Shown piece by piece: positions 1 to 9,157 of a DNA stretch of 64,000 bases. The stretch is taken from NCBI RefSeq assembly GCF_004364805.1, contig NZ_SOAP01000001.1:1798001-1862000 (forward strand), in the 5' to 3' direction. Source of the DNA: Pelagimonas phthalicica. Its GTDB lineage: Bacteria; Pseudomonadota; Alphaproteobacteria; Rhodobacterales; Rhodobacteraceae. The notes under the pieces were generated by a model that worked only from the letters and a program-made list of their open reading frames with translations, made no database searches and had not been told where the DNA came from. The position numbers were made by a program, and so were the translations under genes. The first letter of the stretch is position 1, and each line of letters starts with the position of its first letter.

Positions 1-248
1 CAATAATGCAGCGCCCGTGAGGTGATATCGACCAGGATTGCACCATTGTTCAAATTGGAGAAATGCGGCTGCCAATCCAGCGTGCGAAAGCTGGAGATAT
101 TGCGCCGCACCACGGTCGAAATATCGCGTTCGATTTCCACGGTTTCCTGACCATCAACACTTTGGGCCAGAGCCGGTGCGCCGAGCACGGCCGCGGTCCC
201 AGCCAGAAACGCGCGGCGATTGAATTGCTGTCCTGCGCTCTTCGTCAT
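1..248 (-). CDS. L,D-transpeptidase (YkuD family), N-terminal part, cut by window edge
   Basis: The frame runs from an ATG at 248 leftwards off the window, giving 82 residues. It begins MTKSAGQQFNRRAFLAG and continues to a PALA-QS cleavage site, so it has a Tat-type signal peptide with a twin arginine (NRRAFLA). After the signal comes DWQPHFSNLNNGAILVD, which I recognise as the start of a Rhodobacteraceae YkuD-type L,D-transpeptidase. Such enzymes cross-link peptidoglycan in the periplasm. An AGGAG ribosome site lies just upstream of the ATG. The catalytic His/Cys region is outside the window, so the family call is from the N-terminus only. Confidence 0.6.
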   Translation of the reverse strand, partial: MTKSAGQQFNRRAFLAGTAAVLGAPALAQSVDGQETVEIERDISTVVRRNISSFRTLDWQPHFSNLNNGAILVDITSRALHY

Positions 249-406
249 CGTCCAAACTCCTGTCAGACCTTATCAATACTTGCGGCGATAATATGGCGCG
301 AATGCCTCAGTCGCAATTCAAACACTTGTTAACTGGCGGGCTCACGCCGATGTGGGTTTGATTGGCAACGCTTCATTCGCTATGGCTAGGCCGTCTTGAA
401 TGTATA

Positions 407-997
407 ATGAGCAGCCTCATGAACCGCCGTGCCTTTGTCGCCTTGTCCGCAGCCGCAGCTTTGACAGCCTGCACCACCACGCCGACCGATGCGCCCCTGG
501 GCGCGGATGGGAAACCAAAAACCAGAATTTATCGGATCGGGCCTGCCAATGCCAATCGCATTCAATTCCGTGTTCTTGATTCGGTGAACGCCCTGCGACA
601 GGCGTCCGGTGCGGCCCCGCTGAAAATGAATGCCAAACTGAACGCAGCAGCTGCGACACATGCGCGGGATATGTCGGTGCAAAACCGCCCTTGGCATTTC
701 GGGTCTGACGGATCATCGCCAATCGATCGCGTCAAACGCGTTGGCTATTCCGGCCGTCTCGTCGGAGAAACCATTTCCGAAACCTACGAGACTGAACTTC
801 AGACGCTGTCCGCCTGGATGGAAGAGGCCCATACGCGCAACGTTATTCTTGACCCAACCGCGCGCGATCTTGGCTTTTCCTGGCATCAAGAAAGCAATGG
901 CAAGATCTGGTGGACCATGGTTATGGGCACTCCGGAACTGGCAGCAACGCCAGGTACAATTGCCGCCGCACCAGCCGAGTCAACAGACGCGGGTTAA
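407..997 (+). CDS. CAP-domain (SCP/PR-1-like) lipoprotein
   Basis: The 196-residue product starts MSSLMNRRAFVALSAAAALTAC, a lipoprotein signal with lipobox LTAC and the lipidated Cys at 22. Residues from about 50 to 185 match the CAP fold: NALRQASGAAPL, then a histidine in THARDMS and the WHFGSDGSSPIDRVKRVGYSG stretch, then GETISE and an AWMEEAHTRNVIL segment. CAP proteins in bacteria are secreted and mostly of unknown role. The ATG at 407 is chosen over an upstream TTG at 362 because it puts the signal peptide near the N-terminus; ATG 419 is also possible. No strong ribosome site is visible. It converges on the next gene with an 18-base gap. Confidence 0.75.
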   Translation: MSSLMNRRAFVALSAAAALTACTTTPTDAPLGADGKPKTRIYRIGPANANRIQFRVLDSVNALRQASGAAPLKMNAKLNAAAATHARDMSVQNRPWHFGSDGSSPIDRVKRVGYSGRLVGETISETYETELQTLSAWMEEAHTRNVILDPTARDLGFSWHQESNGKIWWTMVMGTPELAATPGTIAAAPAESTDAG

Positions 998-1015
998 TCC
1001 AAAAGGGTCAAAACT

Positions 1016-1513
1016 CTAAGGATTGATCCGGATCGGGGTGCCATCCCTGACCATCGCATAGATGTCACGCATTTCGCGATTGGTGACGGTGATGCATCCT
1101 GCCGTCCAATCGCGACCCTTGCGCCGTTTGCCGTTATTTGGCCGACCGTGAATAAAGATATCGCCACCCGGCGAACGGCCCAGCGCCTTTGCCTCGGCGA
1201 TATCCTGTTCATTGGGGTATGAGATCCCGATGCTCAGGTAAAACGCGCTGTTCGGATTGCGCCGGTCGATAAAGTAATCCCCCTCGGGCGTTTTGCCGTC
1301 ACCGCGCACCTTCTTGTCACCAACAGGGGCAAAACCCAGTCCGAAATTGTAATCCTTCAGCACCTTATCATGGTGCAGTAGATACATTTTACGCTCACCT
1401 TTATTGACAATAATCTGCGTCACTTCGGGGCCGTGGTAACGTTTAAACTTGGACGCACAGCCCGACAGGCCAAGCGCCAGACAAAGAACCACAAGAAACT
1501 TGAAAAACTGCAT
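1016..1513 (-). CDS. L,D-transpeptidase (YkuD) lipoprotein
   Basis: The 165-residue product starts MQFFKFLVVLCLALGLSGC, a lipoprotein signal with lipobox LSGC and Cys19. The YkuD catalytic region is complete: IHG at 121-123 and DWTAGCITV with the catalytic Cys at about 140. Family members make or remodel 3-3 peptidoglycan cross-links, or anchor lipoproteins to the wall. The ATG at 1513 is chosen because GAGG lies 8 bases upstream and because the signal starts there; a longer frame reaches 1558. The partial gene at the left edge is also YkuD-like, so two paralogues sit within 1.5 kb on the same strand, with the CAP lipoprotein between them. Confidence 0.85.
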   Translation of the reverse strand: MQFFKFLVVLCLALGLSGCASKFKRYHGPEVTQIIVNKGERKMYLLHHDKVLKDYNFGLGFAPVGDKKVRGDGKTPEGDYFIDRRNPNSAFYLSIGISYPNEQDIAEAKALGRSPGGDIFIHGRPNNGKRRKGRDWTAGCITVTNREMRDIYAMVRDGTPIRINP

Positions 1514-1589
1514 CACATCGCCTCGTTTTTCAGCACAGCATATACCAATTTGGCCCAATCGAACAGGACACGTTTCTGTGACGGACCGG

Positions 1590-2375
1590 TCACTCCCGTG
1601 GCTGGTTTTGGGCCATCCGGGTCACCTGTTTTTCGATCTGCGACAGGCGTTCCAGCACCTCATCGCGATAGGCATCGGTCTTGATTGTGTCCTCTTCGGC
1701 ATGGGCGTCCTGCATCGAGTTCACGATCAGGCCCACCAGCAGGTTCACCACCGCAAAAGTCGTGACCATAATGAAGGGCACAAAGAAGACCCAAGCATAG
1801 GGGAAGACCTCCATCACCGGGCGTACGATCCCCATGGACCAGCTTTCCAAGGTCATGATCTGGAACAAGGAATAGGCGGATTGGCCTAGCGTACCGAACC
1901 ATTCGGGAAAAGCATCGCCGAACAGCCGGGTCGCGATCACCGCGCCGATGTAAAAGATAATCGCCATCAACAGGAACACACTGCCCATACCGGGCAAAGC
2001 GGTGACAAACCCTTCGACCACGCGGCGCAACCGTGGCGCGGCAGAAATCACGCGCATGACGCGGAAAATCCGCAACGCACGCAAGACAGAGACCCCCTGC
2101 CCCGCCGGAATCAGGGCAATGGCAACAATCGCAAAGTCGAACAGGTTCCAACCGCTGCGAAAGAACCCAAAGCCGCGGGCAAAGAGCTTGATGGCAATCT
2201 CGACAACAAAAATCGCCAGGCAGAGCGCATCAATCAGCTTGATCACCCCGCCCCAGTTCTGCATGAGCGTGTTAGATGTCTCCATTCCCAGCACAATGGC
2301 GTTGATGATGATGACACCGATAATCGTGTTCTGGACCCAAACCTGATCCAGCCAATTCCCAAGACGTTCGCGCAA
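1590..2375 (-). CDS. Bacterial voltage-gated sodium channel (BacNav/NavSp-like ion transporter)
   Basis: The 261-residue product has the single-domain six-helix plan of NaChBac-type channels, which assemble as tetramers in the inner membrane. S1 lies near residues 15-32. S4 carries arginines at 99, 102, 105 and 108, spaced by three. S5 follows at about 128-150. The pore loop has TLESWSM at 175-181, the selectivity filter known from sodium-selective NavAb and its marine relatives. S6 (about 194-222) leads into an acidic neck (AEED) and a C-terminal heptad-like helix (EVLERLSQIEKQVTRM), as expected for the tetramerising coiled coil. The start is 4 bases after the upstream methyltransferase stop, so the two are probably cotranscribed. 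Confidence 0.9.
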   Translation of the reverse strand: MRERLGNWLDQVWVQNTIIGVIIINAIVLGMETSNTLMQNWGGVIKLIDALCLAIFVVEIAIKLFARGFGFFRSGWNLFDFAIVAIALIPAGQGVSVLRALRIFRVMRVISAAPRLRRVVEGFVTALPGMGSVFLLMAIIFYIGAVIATRLFGDAFPEWFGTLGQSAYSLFQIMTLESWSMGIVRPVMEVFPYAWVFFVPFIMVTTFAVVNLLVGLIVNSMQDAHAEEDTIKTDAYRDEVLERLSQIEKQVTRMAQNQPRE

Positions 2376-2379
2376 TGTC

Positions 2380-3597
2380 TTACCTTTTGAATTCCAGTTC
2401 CGCTGCCAGTTCTACATGGGTTGACCAACGGAATTGGTCCACCACCTGCACCCAATTCAGCGCATAACCGCTGGCCACCAGACGGGCCGCGTCCCGCGCA
2501 AAGGTCACTGGGTTGCAGGACACAAAGGCAATTCGCGGAATCTGGCAACGTGCCAATTGTTCCACCTGCGCCTCCGCTCCGGCGCGGGGTGGGTCGATGA
2601 CCACCCCGTCAAAGCGCGCTAGTTCATCCGGCAAGAGCGGATTGCGGAACAGGTCGCGCGCCTCGTGGGTGACGTGTTTCAGGCCTTGGGCATTGCGCCA
2701 CCCGTGATCGAGCGCCTTGGTCATCGCCTTGTCGCCTTCCACCGCATGAACGCGGGCGTCTTGGGCGATTGGCAGGGCAAAGGTGCCGCAGCCTGCAAAC
2801 AGATCCGCCACATGTTTCACGGTGCCCAACGCCTCGCGAACCGAGGCCAATAGCGCCGCTTCGCCCTGTGGGGTAGCTTGCAAAAAGGCACCGGGGGGCG
2901 GTGTGACATCGGCCACGCCAAAGCGCTGAACAGGCGGCAGACGGGTCAGCGCCTCGTCATCCCAGGTGATCCGAGCCAGATCATATTTGCGCCCAAGCGC
3001 GCCCAGCGCCTCGCGCAAAGGGGAATCCACCGGCTTGCCGCCCGTGACGGAAATATCCAGGCCCGACAGGCTTTCGGTCACCAGAACCGACAGCTCGCCT
3101 TTGCGGCTGGCCCCCAGCACCGCCAGCTCTTCGACCAAGGGCAAAGAAGCTGCGATCTTGGGCGAGACCAACTGACAATCCGGGGTTTCGACGACTATGT
3201 CAGAGCCTTTGCGATGGAACCCGGCCAAGGCCCCCTTTTTCGTGCGTTTCGCCGAAAATGACGCGCGGCGGCGCGACCCCGGGGGCGAGGTCAGGCAGGC
3301 ACGAATTTCAGTCTTGAGCCCTTGGGCCTCCAAAGCACGGGCAACAACATCGGTCTTCCAGGCACTGGCAAAGGCCTCTGACGCATGTTGCAACTGGCAG
3401 CCACCGCAAGATTTCGCATGGCGGCAGGGCGCTTTGACCCGATCATCTGACGGGGTCACGATTTTCGGTGCGGCCATGATGCTGTTTTCCACGACACCTT
3501 CGGCCACCTCACCGGGCAATGTTGCGGGCACAAATATCGGGCCTGCGGCGATCCCGTCGCCCTTGTGGCCCAATCTCTCGATTGTCACTTGCTGCAT
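2380..3597 (-). CDS. TrmA/RlmD-family RNA uracil-5 methyltransferase
   Basis: The 405-residue product begins with a TRAM-like segment (MQQVTIERLGHKGDGIA). It has the iron-sulfur cysteine pattern of the RumA/RlmD group: Cys 58, 64 and 67 in CRHAKSCGGC, plus Cys 141. The Rossmann SAM site reads DLFAGCGTFALP, and the C-terminus has VIDPPRAG and the catalytic-loop SCNPVTFARD. Such enzymes form 5-methyluridine in 23S rRNA or tRNA; which site is modified cannot be read here. ATG 3597 is preferred over an upstream ATG at 3621 because it begins the conserved TRAM sequence. It is followed at once by the sodium-channel gene. Confidence 0.88.
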   Translation of the reverse strand: MQQVTIERLGHKGDGIAAGPIFVPATLPGEVAEGVVENSIMAAPKIVTPSDDRVKAPCRHAKSCGGCQLQHASEAFASAWKTDVVARALEAQGLKTEIRACLTSPPGSRRRASFSAKRTKKGALAGFHRKGSDIVVETPDCQLVSPKIAASLPLVEELAVLGASRKGELSVLVTESLSGLDISVTGGKPVDSPLREALGALGRKYDLARITWDDEALTRLPPVQRFGVADVTPPPGAFLQATPQGEAALLASVREALGTVKHVADLFAGCGTFALPIAQDARVHAVEGDKAMTKALDHGWRNAQGLKHVTHEARDLFRNPLLPDELARFDGVVIDPPRAGAEAQVEQLARCQIPRIAFVSCNPVTFARDAARLVASGYALNWVQVVDQFRWSTHVELAAELEFKR

Positions 3598-3604
3598 AGG
3601 GGGC

Positions 3605-4132
3605 CTATTGCCTCGAAACATGCACCGCGTCGAGTGTTTTTAGAAAATCACGCACCTGCGCACGGCTTTGCAGGTGAAAAACCGCCTTGTCAGAGCCTGC
3701 TTTTGCCATCAGCGCCAAGTTATTGGCCCGGCCTGTTTTCCGCGTGTTCCAAATCCATTGCCAGAACTCAAGGCTGAACTGTTCCGGGCACCCATCCGGC
3801 AGGTCCGGTCGGCTGCGCCCATAGTCGCGCAGAGTTCGCCAAAACACGCGCCACGCGCGAAACCTCAAGGGAAAGTCGAGCACGATCAGCGTATCCGCCC
3901 GGTCAAGCCGGTGGTCATAGCTTGCCGACAATCCGCCCTCAAGAATCCAAGCCTCACTGATCTCGACCGCATGGACCATTGCCAGCTTTTCCGCTTTGTC
4001 ACGCTCCATCCAGCCGGGTTTCCAGTGGATCATATCCATGTGCTGCACCGGCAATCCGGTCTTTTGCCCCATGGCGCGGGCCAGATAGGATTTGCCGGCA
4101 CCGGGTTGGCCAACAATCATGACGCGTTTCAT
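3605..4132 (-). CDS. P-loop NTPase, adenylate-kinase/FlaR-like
   Basis: The 175-residue product has a Walker A motif GQPGAGKS at residues 8-15, then HMDMIHWKPGW and ILEGGLS, an LIVLDFP strand and an FRAWRVFWR helix. This is the pattern of small proteins often annotated as DNA topology modulation protein FlaR or adenylate kinase-like. The true substrate is unknown, and a topology role is not shown by the sequence. Its ATG begins on the base after the ABC transporter stop, so it is the last gene of a three-gene leftward operon (two ABC half-exporters, then this). Confidence 0.7.
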   Translation of the reverse strand: MKRVMIVGQPGAGKSYLARAMGQKTGLPVQHMDMIHWKPGWMERDKAEKLAMVHAVEISEAWILEGGLSASYDHRLDRADTLIVLDFPLRFRAWRVFWRTLRDYGRSRPDLPDGCPEQFSLEFWQWIWNTRKTGRANNLALMAKAGSDKAVFHLQSRAQVRDFLKTLDAVHVSRQ

Positions 4133-5968
4133 TCATTCAGCCGCCTCTTGCGCATCAATGAAACCACCCGATTGCCGCGCCCAGAACCTTGCATAGAGAC
4201 CGTTTTGCGCCAAAAGCGCGTCATGACTGCCCTGTTCGGCGATGCGCCCCTGATCCAGTACGATGATGCGATCCATCTGCGCAATGGTCGAAAGCCGATG
4301 CGCGATGGCCAGCACGGTTTTACCTTTCATGACCTCTGTCAGCGCTTCCTGAATCTCGGCCTCGACCTCGGAATCAAGCGCACTGGTCGCTTCGTCCAAA
4401 ACGAGGATCGGCGCGTCTTTCAGAATGGCACGGGCAAGGGCAATGCGCTGACGCTGCCCGCCTGACAGTTTGACCCCGCGCTCGCCCAGCCGTGCGTCAT
4501 AACCCTCGCGCCCTTCGTGATCTTTCAGCTCACCGATGAACTCATGCGCCGAGGCGCGGCGCGCGGCCTCGAACACCTCTTCGTCACTGGCATCGGGGCG
4601 ACCGTAACGGATGTTTTCCATGGCCGAGCGATTGAACATCGCGGTTTCCTGCGTGACCATGCCAATCGCCTCGCGCAGACTGTCCTGTGTGATCGTCTGA
4701 ACATCCTGGCCATCAATGGAAATAGACCCTGTTTCACGGTCAAACAGCCGCAAGAGCAAAGCAACCAGCGTTGATTTCCCGGCGCCAGAAGCACCGACAA
4801 CGGCCAGCTTTTCGCCCGGTTTGACGGTCAGCTCGATGTCTTTGACACCGCCAGTCACCCCGCCATAGGCAAAGCCCACTTTGTCAAACTGGATCTCACC
4901 ACCAGCGATCTGCAAAGGCACGGCATTTGCCGCGTCCTGTACGCGTTGCGCCGGGGCCAGCGTCTTCATGCCATTTTCAACTTCACCGAGGTTGGAATAG
5001 AGCCCCATCAGGGTGAAACTGACCCAGCCGGTCATTTGCGACACCCGCACAGCCACGGCAGCAGTTGCAACAATGTCGCCCGTGCTGGCGCCACCATTGC
5101 TCCACAAAACCAGCGAAGTCCCGGCAAGCAGAACCGGCAAAGCCCCGGCCAGCAGCATCAGGAAAAACCGAAAACTCGCCGAAAGCGCGCCAAAAGCCAG
5201 CGCCTTTTCCCGCAATCCGACCATTGCCTGTTGTGCGGCCTGCTCCTCGTGTCGGTCCGAGGCAAAGAGTTTGACGGTTTTGATGTTGGTGATTGTATCC
5301 ACCACCTGCCCGCTGACATTGGCCCGCGCCCCGGCCCGCGCAGCCGAGCGTTTGCGGATGCGCGGCAGGTACCAGCGGATCAGGGCGAAATAGCCAATCA
5401 ACCACAGTGCAAACACGATCAAAACCCGCGCATCAATCGCCGCCAACAAGATGAAAGACCCCGCCAAGGAAGCGCAGGCAAAGACAATCGCGCTGATCGC
5501 CTCGGACACCACCATGGTCAGCGAATTGGCGGTCTGCATCTGCTTCTGAGCAATCCGCCCAGCAAAATCATTGTCGAAAAAGGTAACCGACTGCCCAAGG
5601 GTCCAGCGGTTTAACCGGGACAGCACAAGCGCGGGCAAGTTGGGCATGACGACATAGTTGTTGGCGACCGAAGACATGCCGAACAGGATCGGACGCAGAA
5701 CCACGAAAAACCCGACAACCCCAAGAACAAAACCCAGATTTGCCGCGCTGAAGAATGCCTCGGGGCCCAGGGCAACGGCCTTGTCGACAACGGCCCCCAT
5801 GAAATAGGCGGTCGCGGCCTCCATCCCGCCTGCGAGGGCAGACAGGATGGCGGCAACGCATATCATCGGCCAGGCCCCACGCAGACCCCAGCGAATAAAG
5901 GCCCAAAGGGTCGCAGGCGGTGCCGTGTCGTCCACCACAAAGGGTTGGATCAAATCCGAAATCTTCAC
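4133..5968 (-). CDS. ABC exporter half-transporter (permease fused to ATPase), second of pair
   Basis: The 611-residue product has an N-terminal transmembrane domain (about 25-330) and a C-terminal ATPase. Walker A GASGAGKST is at 392-400, signature LSGGQRQR at 501-508, and Walker B ILVLDE at 521-526, followed by an AHRLSTI H-loop. All catalytic elements look intact. The start overlaps the stop of the neighbouring half-transporter by 4 bases (ATGA), so the two are translationally coupled and probably form a heterodimer. Family members export lipids, peptides or drugs; nothing here fixes the substrate. It is closely similar to its neighbour, for example GQVVDTITNIKTVKLFA versus GRVVDAYSNIHSVKMFA, which suggests an old tandem duplication. 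Confidence 0.9.
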   Translation of the reverse strand: MKISDLIQPFVVDDTAPPATLWAFIRWGLRGAWPMICVAAILSALAGGMEAATAYFMGAVVDKAVALGPEAFFSAANLGFVLGVVGFFVVLRPILFGMSSVANNYVVMPNLPALVLSRLNRWTLGQSVTFFDNDFAGRIAQKQMQTANSLTMVVSEAISAIVFACASLAGSFILLAAIDARVLIVFALWLIGYFALIRWYLPRIRKRSAARAGARANVSGQVVDTITNIKTVKLFASDRHEEQAAQQAMVGLREKALAFGALSASFRFFLMLLAGALPVLLAGTSLVLWSNGGASTGDIVATAAVAVRVSQMTGWVSFTLMGLYSNLGEVENGMKTLAPAQRVQDAANAVPLQIAGGEIQFDKVGFAYGGVTGGVKDIELTVKPGEKLAVVGASGAGKSTLVALLLRLFDRETGSISIDGQDVQTITQDSLREAIGMVTQETAMFNRSAMENIRYGRPDASDEEVFEAARRASAHEFIGELKDHEGREGYDARLGERGVKLSGGQRQRIALARAILKDAPILVLDEATSALDSEVEAEIQEALTEVMKGKTVLAIAHRLSTIAQMDRIIVLDQGRIAEQGSHDALLAQNGLYARFWARQSGGFIDAQEAAE

Positions 5969-7827
5969 TCTGCTGCCCCTTTTTGCCTGTTTTCCTGATC
6001 ATCCGGGTCCATAAACCCGCCAGATTGGCGCGCCCAGAACCCAGCATATAGTCCGCCCTGCGCCAAAAGCACGTCATGGCTGCCCTGTTCGACGATACGC
6101 CCCTGATCCAGCACCAGAATGCGATCCATCTGCGCAATCGTGCTCAGCCGGTGCGCAATCGCAATCACAGTCTTACCCTGCATCATGCCATAAAGTGTCT
6201 GTTGAATGGCGGCCTCGACCTCACTGTCCAAGGCACTTGTCGCCTCGTCCAACAACAGGATCGGCGCATCCTTGAGGATCACCCTTGCCAGGCTGATCCG
6301 CTGTCGCTGCCCGCCTGACAGTTTCACACCCCTTTCGCCGACATGTGCATCATAGCCCTTGCGTCCTTTCGGGTCCTCGAGATCCATGATGAACTCATGC
6401 GCCTGCGCCTGCTTGGCGGCTTCGATCATCTGCTCTTCGCTGGCATTGGGACGACCATAGAGAATGTTGTCGCGCACCGATCTATGCAGCAGGGAACTGT
6501 CCTGCTGAACCATTCCAATGCTCAGACGCAGACTGTCTTGCGTGACCTGAGTGATGTCTTGACCGTCAATCAGGATCACGCCCTTTTCGGCGTCATAGAA
6601 CCGCAAGAGCAGCTTGACCAAAGTCGACTTGCCCGCGCCTGATCTGCCGACAAGACCAATCTTTTCGCCCGGTTGGATGTCGATGGAGACATTGTCCAAA
6701 CCGCCGGAGTCACGCCCGTAGTGGTGTGTTAGAGACTGAACTTGCACATGTCCGGCCGCAAAATCCAACGGCAGCGCATCGCGATCATCCACCAGTTTGA
6801 TCGGCTGGGCGATGGTCTCCATCCCTTCCTTGACCACACCCATTTCGCGAAACAGCGTTGTCAGGGCCCACATGATCCAGCCGGTCATGGCGTTCAGCCG
6901 CAAAGTCAGCGCCGTCGCTGCGGCGACCGCCCCGGTGCTGGCTGACCCCTGCATCCAAAGTGCAATCGCCCAACCGACAACACCAACGATCAGCAAGCCA
7001 TTCAGGCTGACCAGGGTCACATCCATGATGGTGTAGAGCCGCATTTCCTTTTGAAAGGTCTGGCGGGTGTTTTCGATGGCATCACGGGCATACTCCATTT
7101 CACGGTCGTGATGGGCAAACATCTTGACCGAATGGATGTTGGAATAGGCATCGACGACGCGCCCGTTAAACTCGCTCCGCGCATCAGACGAGGCCTGAGA
7201 GGCCGGAGAAACGCGCGTGATCGTCCAACGCAACAGCACCCCGTAAAGCGTGAGCCAGATGATCAACGGGATCATCAGTCGGGGGTCAGCATCGCCCAAC
7301 ATGACCATCGCCCCAACCACATAGGCCAAGGCAAAGGTGATGGCGTCAAAAACCTGGAACATGACTTCACCCGCAGCAGGCGGAGTTTGCATGATCCGAT
7401 TGGAAATCCGCCCGGCAAAGTCGTTTTCGAACCATCCAACAGACTGGCGCAACACGTGATTATGGGCACGCCAACGGATCAAGGACCCAAAATTGGGCAA
7501 AATCGCGTTGTTGAGCAGCAGCACATCCACCGCTTGGACAAGCGGACGGATCACGAGGATAAATGCGGCCAAAGCGAGCAGCCAAAACCCGTTTTCCGCC
7601 CAGGCGGTGGCCGGATCACCAGTCAGAATGTCGACAACCCAGCCCATGGCCCAGATCAGGCCGATTTCGACAGCTGCAACGACCACGGATAGCAAGGCAG
7701 CCACCGCAAAGATGTGTTTGAACGGCTGCGAATACCCGGCAAGAAACGGAATTACCCGCGTCGGCGGCGTGTCGGTTTGTTCGTAGTCGCAGTACGGATT
7801 TACAAGATTTTCAAAGAAGCGGAACAT
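5965..7827 (-). CDS. ABC exporter half-transporter (permease fused to ATPase), first of pair
   Basis: The 620-residue product is laid out like its downstream partner: a transmembrane domain over about the first 340 residues, then an ATPase with Walker A GRSGAGKST, signature LSGGQRQRISL, Walker B ILLLDEATS and AHRLSTI. Both ATPase sites look canonical, unlike the degenerate site seen in some heterodimeric exporters. It is the first gene of the three-gene operon. No clear ribosome site precedes the ATG on the coding strand; only a GAGGG about 10 bases upstream is visible. The substrate is unknown. Confidence 0.9.
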   Translation of the reverse strand: MFRFFENLVNPYCDYEQTDTPPTRVIPFLAGYSQPFKHIFAVAALLSVVVAAVEIGLIWAMGWVVDILTGDPATAWAENGFWLLALAAFILVIRPLVQAVDVLLLNNAILPNFGSLIRWRAHNHVLRQSVGWFENDFAGRISNRIMQTPPAAGEVMFQVFDAITFALAYVVGAMVMLGDADPRLMIPLIIWLTLYGVLLRWTITRVSPASQASSDARSEFNGRVVDAYSNIHSVKMFAHHDREMEYARDAIENTRQTFQKEMRLYTIMDVTLVSLNGLLIVGVVGWAIALWMQGSASTGAVAAATALTLRLNAMTGWIMWALTTLFREMGVVKEGMETIAQPIKLVDDRDALPLDFAAGHVQVQSLTHHYGRDSGGLDNVSIDIQPGEKIGLVGRSGAGKSTLVKLLLRFYDAEKGVILIDGQDITQVTQDSLRLSIGMVQQDSSLLHRSVRDNILYGRPNASEEQMIEAAKQAQAHEFIMDLEDPKGRKGYDAHVGERGVKLSGGQRQRISLARVILKDAPILLLDEATSALDSEVEAAIQQTLYGMMQGKTVIAIAHRLSTIAQMDRILVLDQGRIVEQGSHDVLLAQGGLYAGFWARQSGGFMDPDDQENRQKGAAE

Positions 7828-7993
7828 AAGGAGGCCCTCAAAACAGGCAAAAATATCAACGATGGAAGTCGGTCAGGCTGAACCTAACCGCACAAGCAGA
7901 CAGGGTCAGCGAAAGCTGGGTACAATCCTGTCTGTCATCATCGTCGATCCTCCAAATGGGTTCGCCTTCTGATAGCGCAGAAATTTTTGTCTG

Positions 7994-9157
7994 TCACCCC
8001 TTGTTGTGGGATGAGAGCAATTCCGCCTTTGACAGGGCAAAGTCAGACGTGATCCAAGCCGCCTCAAGCTCTTTCAATCGCGCGCCCAAGGCTGCGCCGG
8101 AAAAATCGGGCATAAGATCCTTGGCTGTGATTGGAAACTTGGCGGTCTCTGCGGCCTCAAGGGCCCTGTGATCCGGCAAGATCACAGGTTGCTCAAGGCT
8201 CGCGGCCTGCATGGCCAATGCTTCGCAAGCCGCGCGCGCACCATGGCGATAGGCTAGATCACGAGAGGATTCCTGAGACATAATCAGTCTCTGATACAGC
8301 TCAATTTGTCTCTGCTGCACTTTGGACAAGCGGAGCGAAGCCCCATCGGAAAAGCCAAGCGTCACCAGACGCCGCAACCCATCAGGTGCAAGTTTCAGGG
8401 TGCCTTCATTCATCACCAACGGGCCAAGCGGTTTGGCAACGGCCCCCGGCAAAACCCGCGCTAATACGCCGGTCTGTTCCATCACAAAAACGGCCATTGT
8501 CGGATCAGGGGCCGAGAGCAATTTGACAATTTCGCTGCCCACCCGTTCCCGAGACAGTTGATCAAGCCCGTCCAGATTCGACGCAATCGCCGACAGGGCC
8601 TCAGCATCCATGCCTTCGGACGGATCACCATACCAGGCGGCAAAGCGAAAGAATCGCAGGATACGCAAATAATCCTCGCGAATGCGGCGATCCGCATCCT
8701 CGATAAACCTAAACCGGCGCGCTTTGAGGTCGGGAAGCCCGCCCAAAGGGTCAATCACCCGCCCGGTGCGATCTGCATAGAGCGCGTTCATGGTGAAGTC
8801 CCGGCGAATGGCGTCTTCGGCAACCTCATCCGCAAACCGGATCACAGCGCGACGCCCATCAGTCTCTATATCAGCCCGAAACGTGGTTATTTCATAAGGC
8901 TCGCCCTCTGAGACCACGGTGATTGTTCCATGGTCGATCCCGGTTGGAACGGCCTTGAGCCCCGCTTGCTTGGCCAATTCCATGACCTTTTGCGGCCGCG
9001 CATCGGTCGAGATATCAACATCGGCCACCAGCGCGCCGAGCAAAGCGTTACGAACACAACCACCGACGGCAAGAGCTTGAAAACCCGCCTCTTCCAGCAT
9101 CAACATTACCCGCTGCGCTCCGTCAGCCTGCAACCAATCACCGGTGATCCGTTCCAT
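7994..9157 (-). CDS. cca: CCA tRNA nucleotidyltransferase / poly(A) polymerase family
   Basis: The 387-residue product has the class II nucleotidyltransferase head: LAVGGCVRNALLG at about 29-41, then DVDIS at 46-50 with the two metal-binding aspartates, RRDFTMNAL, and the RFIEDADRRIREDYLRILRFFRF helix. Such enzymes add or repair the 3'-CCA end of tRNAs. The start ATG at 9157 shares one base with the stop of the upstream NUDIX gene (TGATG), which argues for coupling and against the longer frame from 9208. The CCA-NUDIX-Hsp33 order forms one leftward operon. Confidence 0.88.
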   Translation of the reverse strand: MERITGDWLQADGAQRVMLMLEEAGFQALAVGGCVRNALLGALVADVDISTDARPQKVMELAKQAGLKAVPTGIDHGTITVVSEGEPYEITTFRADIETDGRRAVIRFADEVAEDAIRRDFTMNALYADRTGRVIDPLGGLPDLKARRFRFIEDADRRIREDYLRILRFFRFAAWYGDPSEGMDAEALSAIASNLDGLDQLSRERVGSEIVKLLSAPDPTMAVFVMEQTGVLARVLPGAVAKPLGPLVMNEGTLKLAPDGLRRLVTLGFSDGASLRLSKVQQRQIELYQRLIMSQESSRDLAYRHGARAACEALAMQAASLEQPVILPDHRALEAAETAKFPITAKDLMPDFSGAALGARLKELEAAWITSDFALSKAELLSSHNKG

